NCBI RefSeq assembly: GCF_014529535.1
Contig: NW_023503632.1
Coordinates: 620,001 to 684,000 of the forward strand
From: Bradysia coprophila
Lineage: Eukaryota > Arthropoda > Insecta > Diptera > Sciaridae
Length of the DNA: 64,000 nucleotides
Reading direction: 5' to 3'
The first letter of the stretch is position 1; each line of letters begins with the position of its first letter. Both the position numbers and the translations under genes were made by a program. Shown here piece after piece: positions 33,177 to 44,984 of this stretch. The notes below the pieces were generated by a model that worked only from the letters and a program-made list of their open reading frames with translations, was not told where the DNA came from and ran no database searches.

Positions 33177-34532
33177 ATGAGGATGGCATTCCTTCGGAGC
33201 ATCTTGTTATTACTTTCGGCTACCGCACTGGTTCATGCTGCGTAAGACAAATTATTTAGCTCTAAATTTAGTTTTCAATTTTCTTTTTGTCTGTCTAAGA
33301 ATCTAAAATTTACGTCTACCGATTCTAGAACATATTCGGCGAACCTATCTGCTAAGCTAAAACCTCTGACCCCGATAAAGGGAACGAACATCTTCTTGAA
33401 CACCCCATACAAATGGCATGATTACACTAAACCAGGTTGCTATGCGACATGGTTTACGGAAACTTACCAGGACTGGTCGGGCAAATTCAAAGGAGTTAGC
33501 ATGGTCTGCAATGCAGAAGATCAGAAGTGGTACAATACAACGGATGCGGATTGGATTTTTGAGCGGACACAAGGAGAGGAATCGATGACTGAATACGATG
33601 GAACGGTTAAAATTCGAAACGTTGGAGCAGCGGACACTCTAGAGACCTGGAAAAGTGCTGGAACATGGTGGGTGGGCATTGCATCCTATGGTGCCAATCC
33701 AGGCGAAGATATGTGGAATGTTCGAAGCGATTCCGATGATATGAACCATTTGCAGCTCGAAATTCAAAATTGGTATCTGGCCCAACATCTGACCAAGAAT
33801 CATCGAGCTTACGTTTATTTGGAAAGTGGCAATAAGGCAGGATTTCCATACTCATTTGTTCCCGCCATCAGCCTTGACGCTAGCATGTATGATTTTGTAT
33901 TCGTTCAGCCACTAGAAGACGAGCTCGCAAGACGTACAAGCAAGAAAGATTTGATCGACTCATACGTAATAAATAACGAGAGTCCCGGCACCATAAGCCG
34001 AATAGTTAAAGTGTCCGAGAAAGTGACAAACGAATTCTCTTGGGGCTTGTCACAGTCGTTGAAGGTATTTTCTAAGGTTACCGGCAAAGCAGGCATACCG
34101 TTCCTCGCTGAAGGTGAAGTAGAAACTGGTTTTGAAATTGATGTTGCGGCCAATCAGAACTGGAAAAACTCCGTTGAAAAAACGTTTGAAATGAGTTATG
34201 ACGTCCAGGTGCCGAAGGACACGCGAGTCACAGTGTCGGCATGGTATGATCTGATTAAAGGCATTAGCATGGACTACACAGCAACAGCCAGGATAACCGG
34301 CAGTACAGCCAGAGTAACGATTTTTAATGACATAGTCAGGGATACGTCGGCTACCGGTGAAATGATTCGAAATCATCTGGCCTATTCGAATTTTGACGGG
34401 GAAATCGTTTCTGTGGAAGAGAAAAGTGTCATCGTACGGGTCAAAGGCACACTGGTTGCATCAGTGGGCGTGCGAGGTCGATTGAACGTAAATGGCGAGA
34501 CTGTGCTCAAGGCGAACGATTGGGTTTGGTAG
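33177..34532 (+). CDS. Secreted aerolysin/ETX-MTX2-like protein, 2 exons
   Basis: Exon 33177-33241 (start MRMAFLRSILLLLSATALVH) encodes a clear signal peptide. After an 87-bp intron the exon 33329-34532 continues in frame, giving 422 aa in all. The N-terminal half (about residues 30-210) is Trp/Tyr-rich and may be a binding module. The C-terminal half (about 225-380) has the long alternating Ser/Thr/Val strands and the EKTFEMSYDVQVP...VTVSAWYDLIKG stretch typical of aerolysin-fold pore-forming proteins of the ETX/MTX2 group. Such proteins occur in many animals, with roles in immunity, venom or feeding. The role here is unknown. The gene is intact and convergent with the chitinase gene, about 130 bp away. 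An AATAAA lies at 34635. Confidence 0.7.
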
Positions 34533-34660
34533 AATACACCAGTCGTAAGCGTTGAGTGTCTACTTCTGCCATTGAATCCAATCATTCAATTACTAATTTC
34601 ATTAGACTTTGAATAATTTATTGGACACATGTCGAATAAATCTGTGCACAATTTAACCAA

Positions 34661-36038
34661 TTAGTTGTAACAACCGCGCTCATCGCCTGGTCCATTTAAA
34701 CCAAATGCTGCTCGAACTTTTCCGTAAATTACGAATCTCTGACGGGCCACACCATTGTTCCCATTACACTCCAAAAAGCCATTAATCGCCTTTGTCGTTG
34801 CTCCAAAAAATCCATTGCTAACACCTGCTTGTCCGTGCACGTTCACCTAAAAATAAAGTTTTTTTTTTACCAAACTTACTTGTTGATGAACAAGAATAAG
34901 CACCTTCCAGAACCAGAATGCAGTATTCCAAGCTAAATTTTCGTTCGACGCAACTTGGTCCGGATCGGCGACCAGTGAATCGTTACCCAACAAATCTCGC
35001 GAAGCTGCTCGATAATTATTGCACCAAGTCAATTGGATATATCCCCGACCGTAATAGAATTTTCCGGATGCATCACACCCCGGTGTGGCATACTCTCCAG
35101 GACAACCATTCGATATGCATCTGAATTCTCTTTTAGCCGTTAGTCCAGCACTCTCGTGTAGAAACTGTGCAAGAGCCATTGCGGCCTCTTCTTTGCTGGA
35201 AATCGATCCTCGAGGCAGTCCCTGTATGTAAGCATCGTACACGGCCTGTGACGGTCGAGGGTAACCATTCGAGACAACAGCATTCGAAAATTGATCGTAC
35301 GAGACCAGGCCTGGTAATTTGAAAAAGACCATTTTGAGTTGAGGAACAGAATGAAACGGTTAATTGCTCAGTCGTAAATATGTCCTTTCTAGCAACGCTA
35401 ACATACCTTGTCCGCCTGGTGTTGGATTCGTTTGTCCTCCAGTGGCACAACAGAAGTATTTATCGCCTCCATCACACGATTCACTTCTTGACTGACGCCA
35501 TTTGTCGGCGGGAAAGCATCCTCTTTGACCCCAATTACGCGGCTGACAACCTGACCACCAACAATCTAAAACATGTCTTATATATCTCAGCATTTCTTTT
35601 CACATTAAAATATCATTCAACGTACCAGCTTCACTACCACCATTTCCACCTAAAGTTCCGACACTAACCCCGTTCTTTTGAACGATTGGACCAGTTCCAG
35701 CCTAAACAAGAATTTTATTTCAAAGTGGACTAGAGTAAAAATTGATCCAGTACCTTCAACCAACAGGTACCACCTCTGTAGTCATTCCACGCATATCCCT
35801 GGCACTGAGGTGTGTCCCGGCAGATATTGCAACAATTTTCCAGTCTAAATTTTATGTGTAAAACAAATGGACATCGAATAAAGCGAACAAGTAATCCTGA
35901 AATTATCTACCTCTGTCCATTTCTTTCAGCTAGATCTGGTAAAGCGATGTCTTTGTTACTTTGTATCGAACAACTTTGCTGAAGGGAAAATGCAACGTAA
36001 AATGTTGTCACCAAAGAAAGTTGTACGAAAATCTTCAT
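34661..36038 (-). CDS. GH19 chitinase with N-terminal PAN-like domain, 6 exons
   Basis: The exons (minus strand) are 35911-36038, 35754-35844, 35626-35701, 35407-35565, 34904-35310 and 34661-34846. All are GT-AG and in phase, giving 348 aa. The signal peptide is MKIFVQLSLVTTFYVAFS. Residues about 43-73 (LENCCNIC...CQGYAWND) resemble a PAN/apple-type binding module. A Gly-rich linker and a Cys/Trp-rich segment (DCWWSGC...KYFCCA, about 99-140) follow. The glycoside hydrolase family 19 domain starts near 152, with LHESAGL (catalytic Glu about 204), a second acidic residue nine positions on (about 213), and YYGRGYIQLTW. Spacing fits the short class IV type. The enzyme would cleave chitin outside the cell. 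GH19 is common in plants and bacteria and rare in animals, so old horizontal transfer is plausible. The introns show that it is resident in the insect genome. Confidence 0.9.
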
Positions 36039-36475
36039 TTTCTCACTGAATTTTTATCTTATTGTAAGAGGATCTTTTAGCTAATTGAATTCTTTGGTAA
36101 AATTGAATTCTTAACTGAGCGGTGTAGTGGAATTGTTTGCGATATTTGTAGTCAATGTAACAGAAAAAATATTTAAAATTCATTCAAGGTACCAAAGTGC
36201 TCGAGTCAACAATTGGGAAATGTAAATCTGAGAGTTGGATATTTTTCAGGGTCTAAACTATGTAGCCAGCTACACATAGGTTTATTTCAAGATCGGTTTT
36301 CGTACAAATATTGATGAAGTTATGTCTCAATTGATGAAATTTGAAATTCGCATGGCCTTTGAACAGACCTATAGCAACGCGAATGAGACCTACCTCAAAT
36401 TTTTCTTGACAGAAGAACAAAAAAAAATTTCAATTAGGTGTAATTAGAATTCGTATTCACAAAAAAATCGCTAAA

Positions 36476-36613
36476 GTCAGAGGCAGTGAAATTTCAGCAT
36501 GAATCAACTCAGTTCATACGGTTTTACCACTACCACAAGCGTACGTGTAGCAACTTCAACTTCCAGCATAAACAGTTTTGATTGGAAATTGCTGAAATTT
36601 CACTGCCTCTGAC
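36476..36613. mobile_element. 138-bp foldback MITE
   Basis: The ends are gtcagaggcagtgaaatttc and its complement. One arm recurs singly at about 6230. Confidence 0.8.
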
Positions 36614-37510
36614 TGTAGGAACTCGATGGCTCTCCATTTTTCTAGGTGAGAATTCTTGAATTTTCAGAAATTCATTTTCGGTGAGTGCACAGTCGTTATG
36701 GTTGATAAGAAAAAAATGTTCCGATTCGTCAGGGGCCTCTAGTCGTCGATTGAGTTACAAACTTTTGCAATCATTTTTTTTTTATCATTATTGATTTAAT
36801 CTCATTCACTTTTATTGGTTGTAAACGTGTCAATGAACGACTATTTTCTTTATTTTTCATTATTTGGGTCACAGTGCACATTAATCGGGTAAAAGAAACA
36901 ATTTAATGAATCATTATGTTGAATCGAAACCGTTAGGAGTAATGAAATTTTAAATGGAGATACTTTTACCAGCACGGAAAACATATGTCCCGCCATGGAA
37001 GTTTAGTTATCGAATCGAAATCTCGTGTCTTAGTGAGGTCTCTAAACGAACAGATCAAATCAAATATCTATTGCTTTATCATATATGACATAGAAGGATG
37101 AGGTTGTATTTAGTGTGGAAGTGACTAGTTTAAATTAATCTTAAAATCACAAAGTACGAGGCCCTTGTGTGGGTCAAGTCCCTTGTGTGGGTCAATTCCC
37201 TTGTCTGCAATTTTTATCAATAGATTTTTGATTTTTTAATGATAATGGTAAAGCAGACCCTGACCTAGAACAGGTATTTTGCATCGCCAAAAATCAGACG
37301 CGAAAAGAACTTCTCCTTGTGGCTGTTTTTAAGTAAAAATCCGAATAAAATTTGTCCTTAAAAATATTGTTTTGCACACGTAAATACTGCCACTTTCTCT
37401 ATTCTCTTTTTATCTGATTTCTCTCCCTTGCCATTTGAAATATGTAAGAAATGAGCGAAAGCAGTGAAACGGAGAACAACTTAGGTCAGCTTCGATTCGA
37501 ATTGTCTTGT

Positions 37511-37675
37511 TAAGCCAAAATAACGTATCGCATTTGTGTATCCGCTTTCACACGATTTGTGCTTATTTTGTACTCCTCTGAAATCTCCAATGGAATTCAA
37601 AAGAAGTCCAAAGCTTTCGAAAGCTCTCCAAACACACACAAACAATGTGATACGCTACTTTGGCTGTTGGCTTAT
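37511..37675. mobile_element. 165-bp foldback MITE
   Basis: The ends taagccaaaataacgtatcg and (cgatac)-type complement 'tgatacgctactttggc' are approximately inverted around an AT-rich centre containing 'gctttcgaaagc'. Confidence 0.65.
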
Positions 37676-38219
37676 TTTACATTGCGACGTCATAAAGGCT
37701 CCTTCCATTTGAAAACAACGCATATCGGGACATTTTAACGCACATTTTTTGACATTTGGTACATGATGTCAGCTGTATAATTTGTCCAAGTGACAGTTGG
37801 AATTTTTTTTACATATTTCACGGACTTATGGCGTGAATACTGAATATATCAAAGAATTTCCTGTTTCAGACATTGAATTACTGACTTACCAATATTTATG
37901 CCACCGAGTGCTAAATGCTTTTTTAGGCACATAGAAGGCAGCAAGGCACTCGAGGCTGCAGATTTATTTGTCGTCACAAAGTTGAGAAAATGCCTGTTTT
38001 GAGACCTTAAATGCGAACTTTCTTGGTTTATATTTATCTGCGACCAAGAGAGGGTGTGAAAAGAATAAAAAGAAAACCACAAAATGATCCAGACAATTTT
38101 AATACTTTTCTCTTGAAAGTAGTTCAGTTTTAGTTACAATTCCATCTACACCACATAATGTAACAGTACGACATAGTACGACGGTCTACAGAAAAGCTTT
38201 CATCGCAACTGTTGACATA

Positions 38220-40928
38220 TTATGCAGACTTTTCCTGTAGTTTACCTATATTCTCTTCCTCAGCCAGCTTAGCAAGCCATCGTTCCCAAATTGCTTCCGA
38301 AAAAACCCGAAACATTTCCACCAGATCCTCAGTCAGTGGATTATCATCTAAGCGTAAAATTTTGAGACTAATCAGCATTATGAAGGGTTCTGAGGTTAAA
38401 TTACGGAAACGATTGTTCGACAAATCTAAAACCGTTAGCTTCAATAAATTCTGAAACAATTCCGTGGACAGATGCGTGAGTTGGTTGTCCCTCAAATCGA
38501 GTTTCACCAGACAATTCAAATACTTCATTGAATGCGGATGGATAACGAATATTTTGTTTTTGCCTAAATTGAGCTCCTCCAGACTGCACTGTTTACGAAA
38601 TATTCTCTCGCAGACCACCCACAAATTATTCTCCTCCAGTGACAGAAACTTCAACTGCTTCAACGGCCGGAAAGTATCCACATGCAGTTTCTTGATTTGA
38701 TTTTTCGCCAAGCACAATCTCGTCAACTTTTCCAGACCGGAGAATGCATCCATATCGATATCGGTCAGTTCATTGTTGCCGATTAACACCGTTTTCAGTT
38801 GATGCGAATTGCAGAATAGTTTCGCCGGTAGCTTCATCAGTTTGTTGCTACTCAAATCGACGGACACCAAATTTCGAAACGTACTAAACACATCCGCCGA
38901 CAACTCGGAGAGGCCGGCATTCTCCAGCTTGATTGTCACCAAATTGACAAATCGTTTGATGACATCAACGGGAACGGTTCGAAACAGATATGACTCGCAC
39001 GGTTCGATGTGCAGATACTTAACGGTTTCTTCTCGTATGTCTTCTACATTATTCTTGATCACGTCAACGGTCGCTATCGAAATTTGGCACGAGTTACCCA
39101 GCTTTGAGTTGGCATAGTAGCTGTAGTTGACACGGAATCCCTTCAAAAATTCCAAATTCCTAAACATTTGATTCACACAAATATTGTTCGATGCATCGAG
39201 TAGCTTTATGTTCACCAAGGTATTTTTGAACGTTTCGTCGATGTGCTTTATGTAGTTGTTCGAAACGTTTAAATATTTCAACTGAATCAGCTTTTTAAAG
39301 CTGGCAGTATCCAGTGATTCCAACAGATTGTGTTCTAAGTTAAGTTTCTCCAACATTACCAATGGTGTCAGCAGACCGTGAGGTATTGTCTTTATACGAT
39401 TACCGTTAAGGAACAGGTCTTTCAATTCGATCAATGAATCGAAAGCTTCGTCCGAAATCTCTGAAATCTGATTAAGGTTGAGCTTCAGCATTTGCAACTT
39501 CCTCGTCCACTTAAAAAGCTCCGGTTGGATTTTCGTTAAACAATTTTTGCCCAAATTCAGTACCTCCACTTTCTTCATATATCTAAATAGATCGTCGGGT
39601 AGCTCGGCCAGAGAGTTCGCGTAGAGATTCAGATGCGTCAGATGATTGAGGTATTTGAACGAATCTTCGTGAATTTTGCTAATTTTGTTGTTCGACAAAT
39701 TTAGTCGCGTAAGACTTGTTGCCACATCAAATGTTCCCGACTTTATTTCGTCCAGTTGATTTGCTGCCAAATTCAATTCCTCCAGATACAATAACGTTCT
39801 GAACAGCTTCGGGTTCAATTGATCGATGGAATTTTCACTTAAATCCAAGATTTTGGCCGTAATCGCCAGTAAGAACAAATTCTCCGCCAAATTGGTGATC
39901 GAATTCTGGGATAAGTTCAACGTTCTGATGTCGTCCAACGATTTAAAGGCGTTGGGATGGAGCTGCACAATTTTGTTGCATTGCAAATGTAATTCATGCA
40001 ATTTCTTCTGATGACGAAACAGTTCGATTGGAATCCCAGTAATTCCTTCGTTGTCATTGAGCCACAATGTTTGGAGACATGCCAAACCGTTAAAAGCAAG
40101 CGAGTGAATTTTTGTTATGCGATTGTTCGACAGATTTAAATTCTGTAGAGCGTGCATGTTCTGGAACAGATGTTGCGGTATCCATGTCAGATTATTCTCC
40201 TCCAAGTCTAAGTGTTTCAAGTTGACCAAATAGTTGAAGGCGGCCGGATGAAATTTGAAGATTTTATTTCGTTTCAATTCCAGTTTGCACAGAGCACTCT
40301 GGTTTCGTAGCAGCCGATCGTCGATGGTGTACATGTTGTTTTCCTCCAGCACTAAATCCTCCAGCCTCACCAATGATTTGAATAGGTCGGAATGGAGTTC
40401 GGTTAAAAAATTGTTTCTCAGACACAGTCGCTTTAAGTTCACCAGACCGTCAAATGCCGTCGGATCAATGTCCATTATATGATTGCTCGCTAGTGAAATT
40501 TCCAGTAAGTTTTCACTCTCTTTAAATAGCCGTCGCGGTATTTTCGTCAATTTGTTGGAGCTAATGTCAATATGCTTTAGTCGCGTTAACGATTTGAAGT
40601 GGCGATATGTGATCACATGGAGATTGCAATTGATCAGATGCAACGTCTGCACGTTAATGAATTTATCGAAAGTGTCGGCCGACAGGAAATTGATTTTCTG
40701 ATTATTGGCCAGTAGAATCTGCACTTGTTGTCGCTTGAAGACATGGTTCCCTTTGTCGTGACCATCCTCGTCTTTTTCTTCTCGAACGGTCAATTCGGCA
40801 CATAGTTCAGTATTTGATGAGTAGAGCCGAAACGATAGTCTGCGATTGAACTTTAAATGATCATTCAAACAATATAAAATGAAGCAACACGAATCACACT
40901 CACTTAGCAGCAACAGCAGCTTTCGCAT
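38220..40928 (-). CDS. Large leucine-rich-repeat protein, single exon
   Basis: A 902-aa intronless frame begins MRKLLLLLSEC, a possible weak signal peptide. From about residue 75 it contains some thirty LRRs of the LxxLxLxxNxLxxIxxxxFxxL type, in two blocks. The first, of about twenty, ends near the break NNICVNQMFRNLEFLKGF. The second, of about nine, starts after CQISIATVDVIKN. The break carries the cysteines expected of LRR caps. The C-terminal tail is short and charged (AEEENIGKLQEKSA), with no membrane segment or TIR domain, so a secreted or soluble recognition protein is likely. Its layout is comparable to mosquito LRIM/APL1-type or other extracellular LRR proteins, though that is not an orthology claim. 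The coding frame is intact and has no introns. Confidence 0.85.
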   Translation of the reverse strand: MRKLLLLLSECDSCCFILYCLNDHLKFNRRLSFRLYSSNTELCAELTVREEKDEDGHDKGNHVFKRQQVQILLANNQKINFLSADTFDKFINVQTLHLINCNLHVITYRHFKSLTRLKHIDISSNKLTKIPRRLFKESENLLEISLASNHIMDIDPTAFDGLVNLKRLCLRNNFLTELHSDLFKSLVRLEDLVLEENNMYTIDDRLLRNQSALCKLELKRNKIFKFHPAAFNYLVNLKHLDLEENNLTWIPQHLFQNMHALQNLNLSNNRITKIHSLAFNGLACLQTLWLNDNEGITGIPIELFRHQKKLHELHLQCNKIVQLHPNAFKSLDDIRTLNLSQNSITNLAENLFLLAITAKILDLSENSIDQLNPKLFRTLLYLEELNLAANQLDEIKSGTFDVATSLTRLNLSNNKISKIHEDSFKYLNHLTHLNLYANSLAELPDDLFRYMKKVEVLNLGKNCLTKIQPELFKWTRKLQMLKLNLNQISEISDEAFDSLIELKDLFLNGNRIKTIPHGLLTPLVMLEKLNLEHNLLESLDTASFKKLIQLKYLNVSNNYIKHIDETFKNTLVNIKLLDASNNICVNQMFRNLEFLKGFRVNYSYYANSKLGNSCQISIATVDVIKNNVEDIREETVKYLHIEPCESYLFRTVPVDVIKRFVNLVTIKLENAGLSELSADVFSTFRNLVSVDLSSNKLMKLPAKLFCNSHQLKTVLIGNNELTDIDMDAFSGLEKLTRLCLAKNQIKKLHVDTFRPLKQLKFLSLEENNLWVVCERIFRKQCSLEELNLGKNKIFVIHPHSMKYLNCLVKLDLRDNQLTHLSTELFQNLLKLTVLDLSNNRFRNLTSEPFIMLISLKILRLDDNPLTEDLVEMFRVFSEAIWERWLAKLAEEENIGKLQEKSA

Positions 40929-41166
40929 CCATTTAGGCCAATATGTGACCTGATTGTCGGTTTATTCGTACGATTTTTATTTTTCGTTTTCGTAATCTAA
41001 TTTAAATTTAATTAATTCACGACCGACCGATCCAATGATGAAACGTTTTTTTTATTTTATTGTTTACGAAGAAACGAATGAAGGAAAACTAACTGAACGC
41101 GACGAGAGTTTAGAGAAAATTTTCAAACAAAACACTTTTCGTTTGTGATAAGAATTTGATTTGATC

Positions 41167-41174
41167 TATTTATA
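41167..41174 (-). promoter_or_regulatory. TATA box candidate for the LRR gene
   Basis: TATAAATA on the minus strand lies about 240 bases upstream of the LRR start, in otherwise non-repetitive sequence. The transcription start was not resolved. Confidence 0.4.
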
Positions 41175-44100
41175 ATGCGAGTAATTGAGTCGGCGTTGTG
41201 CGCGCGTCGTCGAGAGATATGTTTTAAGAACGGATCGGTTTACCGATAAATAAAGAGCACAGTTATTAAGAGACATTGTAGACTGAGAACATTATGTATA
41301 AGTCGAGCACTGTGTTGCTTTGAAATGTTATTTGGCCGATCAGTTGCATCCGGTATTTTTACGTGATTCACTGATTCATACCGAATAGATGAAAAATTGT
41401 AATTTGAGTCACAAAGTTCCTAGAATTTGAGAATTTTAATATAAGAATCTCTGATGAATTGATGACTTTCTTGGACGATGGAATTTCCCATAATTTTCAC
41501 GAATTTCCACGGAATATTCAAAAAAGTTCTCAGAATTTTCACGAATTTTCACGATTCGTAACTCTCAAATAACCACGAAAATTTAAGAAAAATCCGCGAA
41601 AACGTTTTTCCCGAATTCAGGGTCTGTTTGGTTCTATTTTGGAGCTTTTAGCGATACTAACACCATTAAATATTTCCAGCTCCTCCTCCTCCTCACCCTA
41701 TATCACACAGAAAAACTACAAACTCCATCCTTTCTTCATCCGATCGGACTATAGTATACATTTTGTAGACATCCGTTTGAATGAAGAATCTTGATATAAT
41801 TTTATGTTTCAATATAGAGAGTAAGAACAATGTGTGTATGTACATATGCTAGTCCCATCTCTTTTCTGTTGCTAAAACACACTTTTGAATATATCGGTCA
41901 TTAAACATTCATTTTATGAGTTACTTTTGACTGAATGATGTGTTATTCTATGGACAAAAATTGCCGAGTTTTCTTCAATCAAAATATAGCGAGATCTTTT
42001 GAGCGAATAAATTGATTTGATTCGTGAAAACTGATCGATGTTTTCACGTGTATGTGTCTTAAAAAATATCATTTTATAACTTTGAATCGTTTAAAACACC
42101 CTATCAACTGAACGATGCATCACATAGCAGTTGTCACGCGCTTCAGTATACTCTATCCAGCATAAGAAATCCGTGCGGCGTGAATAACCCTATTTTCTAC
42201 ACTCAAATGGGGTGAAACGAAGTTCACGATAATTTGGAAAACTTTTGAGCGTTTAGAAGATGATAGTGCTGATAGTGCCCTAAACGTGAAATAGTTGAAC
42301 ATGGAAATGGTATAGTTCTTTGCGTGTCTCTCTCACAAGCGTATAGCGAAGGCCACAAATCGAAGTGAGAGAGTGTAGAGTAGATTTAATGCACCGTTAT
42401 TGGTTTAAGAAAAACCACACATACATATACACACATGTCATGTCAGTAAGGCTTAGTTTCCTCTTACCAAAAAAGTACTCCGTGTGAGAGACAAAATTGA
42501 ATTTTTTTCAATTTTTTCTTTGTTTATTTGACAGCTCGCTCTCTCGCATAGTACTTTTTGTTGAATGAAGTGGACACTTAAAGCAATTACATGGTTGATT
42601 ACAATAAAGAATTTAGCTCCATCCATTTCCTGAATGGAAATGTGCACAGCGACATTGCGGCACCAAGGTCTTCTGTCAGCATCCTTGAGGAGTTGCGCAA
42701 CATTAATCTAACTGAGATGAAATATCTAATAACTTCAATTAACAAAAACTTTTCCTTCAACTTCAAAATGAAAAAAGAAACTTTTGCTGTGGGTGAACGC
42801 CCACTTCTCCTTAAAAAAGAAAAGTCTTTTTAGTTACAACGGATAAATTAATTTGCTTCAACTTTCGTGCCAAAAGAAAAATAACTTAGAAATAGGAACA
42901 ATAACGAAGCAAGCAAAAAAAATGTAAATTTTATTTGAAATTCTAATGACTTCTGATTTATTACTATTCAGCGGACAGACGATGTTATTAAGAAAAAAAT
43001 GTACAGCACTCCAACAATTTTCGATTTTGTGTGCTGAAACTATTTATGTTTGAATTTAATTTTCCTGTTCCCTCTCTCTCTCTCTCTTTCTCAATTAATA
43101 TTTAACATATTACTCAAATATGTATGCATCATACACACCATGTGGTCAATGAATATCATTTTCATCGAATCTCTCGCGAAAATCTATAACATAAATGAAA
43201 GTTTAATGTTTGTTTGTCTCTCTAGAGGAGCCCAGAACAAAAATAATGTTCTATAGACTTGCCATACAGACTACTTCGGAAAGGTTAGGAAGAACGCCCG
43301 AAATTAATTTTTCTTGCATGCGTTATTTGACGCGTGTTTTTTGTTTTGCTCTTTGTGAAATATTTTGACGCATGAAATCTCGTCCTTAAAGTAATCCCGA
43401 ACAATGCCGGGGATACTCCACTGGTTTTATTATATTTTCAGTAGACGTGTTTATGTGTCTTCCGTAATTTTCTTGAGAAAATTTTTTACTCACTGCCTGT
43501 GATAGATGAAATAACTATCTGAAATATGTTTTTTGTGTATTTCTTTTATGTTGCGATGATGACGTAACGTATTTTATATAAGATCTGTATTCGCAAGGAG
43601 ATAGGCGGGAATTAATAATTTTCGGGGAGCAACAGGTTGAAGAGGAAATATTTTAAAGACTTTTTAACTTTAAGAGGAACTGGCCATACTAGAAGTTTGG
43701 ATGCTTCGTAAAACACTCGTAAAACTGGTTGTTTTCGTGCAATGTTCCGAAAAATGTAGGAGCGCACGATTCAGTTGAGTACAGTTGAGTCCGAAAAATG
43801 ACGATTTCATGAACGGCCCCTATGATAAGTAAATGAGTCAAATGAACCAAGAAGTCGTTTTTGTGGTGTAGCTATTCGAACTATAAACTCAATGAAACTT
43901 GTTGAGAAAATCAGTATAATACTAGGTCAAAAATACAAAATTAATGGTTTATTTTAGCTATTTTTTAACAGTAATTCTATTGATTTGCAACAGCAAATTT
44001 ATTCTACTTTTGTCAGCAGATTTATTTCTTGTCATAAGCAAAATTAATTGTTTATTTTAGCTATTTTTTATCTATTTTTGGTGAAATGGATTTTCATATA
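41175..44100. other. Intergenic, no gene seen
   Basis: Simple-sequence tracts (ctcctcctcctcctc near 41680, a ct-run near 43072) and dispersed repeat pieces. An 80-codon frame at 42591-42833 (+, MVDYNKEFSSIHFLNGNVHS) is unrecognised and stands alone. Confidence 0.4.
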
Positions 44101-44215
44101 TTCTTTTCGTCACTAGTGGTGAAATGGACACCAAAACCCAATGCTTATCGAGCAACACCTCTAACCATTCGGCTATTGAGATATATAATCGCAGTGTAAC
44201 AATTTTCAAAAGTTC

Positions 44216-44362
44216 ATTTTTCGCAGCTGGTTGCAGAAAACGTTGTATGCAACACGTTGTGAAAGTGGTAGTTTTTGTCACATGCTTCGCTCGCTTCGCA
44301 CGTTTGATAACATTACATCTAGTGACACAAACTACCACTTTTCGCAACTAGCTGCAGAAATT
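44216..44362. repeat. Foldback repeat with GC-rich hairpin
   Basis: The arms 'agtggtagtttttgtcac' and 'gtgacacaaactaccac' lie around 'gcttcgctcgcttcgcac'. Outer pairs 'ttttcgca' and 'ctggttgcagaaa' / 'ctagctgcagaaat' are direct rather than inverted. Confidence 0.55.
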
Positions 44363-44459
44363 ACTATTTCACGTCTTACGTCAACGTAAATAGTTATTGA
44401 CACTACACGGACAATTCATTTCTTTTTACGAAATGGATACCAATTTTCATTGCACTTAA

Positions 44460-44650
44460 AAAGCGTTTTAACACGCCGAGCGATCCGGCCCATTGCCCCG
44501 GAGCGAAGCGGAGGGCCGCAATGCGAGCCGGGCGCCGGAACGGTGTCGGTAACTTAGGAGTTAATTTTTTTTCTCTCGCATCGTCTAATAATTAGTCTGT
44601 GTAATTCATTGCCCATAAAGAGCGTTTTAACACGCCGAGCCATCCGTAAA
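44460..44650. repeat. Repeat with GC-rich core, partly duplicated
   Basis: The phrase 'gcgttttaacacgccgagc' occurs at about 44462 and again at about 44624. Between them sits a markedly GC-rich segment (ccggcccattgccccggagc...) unlike the AT-rich surroundings. Confidence 0.6.
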
Positions 44651-44736
44651 CTTAGTTAAAGTGAAATTATTATGAAAGGTGTGCATCCTAGAAATTACGC
44701 ATAGCGTGGATCTATAGAATCGAGGGATAAATGCTT

Positions 44737-44811
44737 TTTTAGGCACTAGGTGTGTAGATTGTCACTCGATACCGCAGGTCGAGCGTGACAATACACATCG
44801 TGTGCCTAAAA
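44737..44811. repeat. 75-nt hairpin, pre-miRNA-sized
   Basis: The arms ttttaggcac...gattgtcactcga and tcgagcgtgacaat...gtgcctaaaa pair over about 31 positions with small bulges and a loop of about 9 nt. The left end (gcttttttaggcac) also occurs at about 37917, so it may belong to a dispersed foldback family. Confidence 0.6.
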
Positions 44812-44984
44812 GATCTATCACCGAGTTGTGTACAACGTTTTTCGCAATAAAGGCAACGGAAAGTTCTACTTTTCGTCGCTTGTTGAGTTGACGTTTTCGT
44901 GTTAGTGGTGTTAGTGATATAATTTTATATGTCCTACTGCGGGACATATGCTGATTAAAGATAGTAATTTTCCTACTTATAAAA

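Larger units (their letters stand above)
36039..38219. other. Intergenic with two foldback repeats
   Basis: Besides the foldbacks at 36476-36613 and 37511-37675, a short tandem of 'cccttgtgtgggtca' lies at about 37160-37205. Nothing coding is seen. Confidence 0.45.

Noticed and set aside
41640-41720. Possible coding 'ctcctcctcctcc' tract
   Set aside because: Simple sequence without an open frame of useful length.
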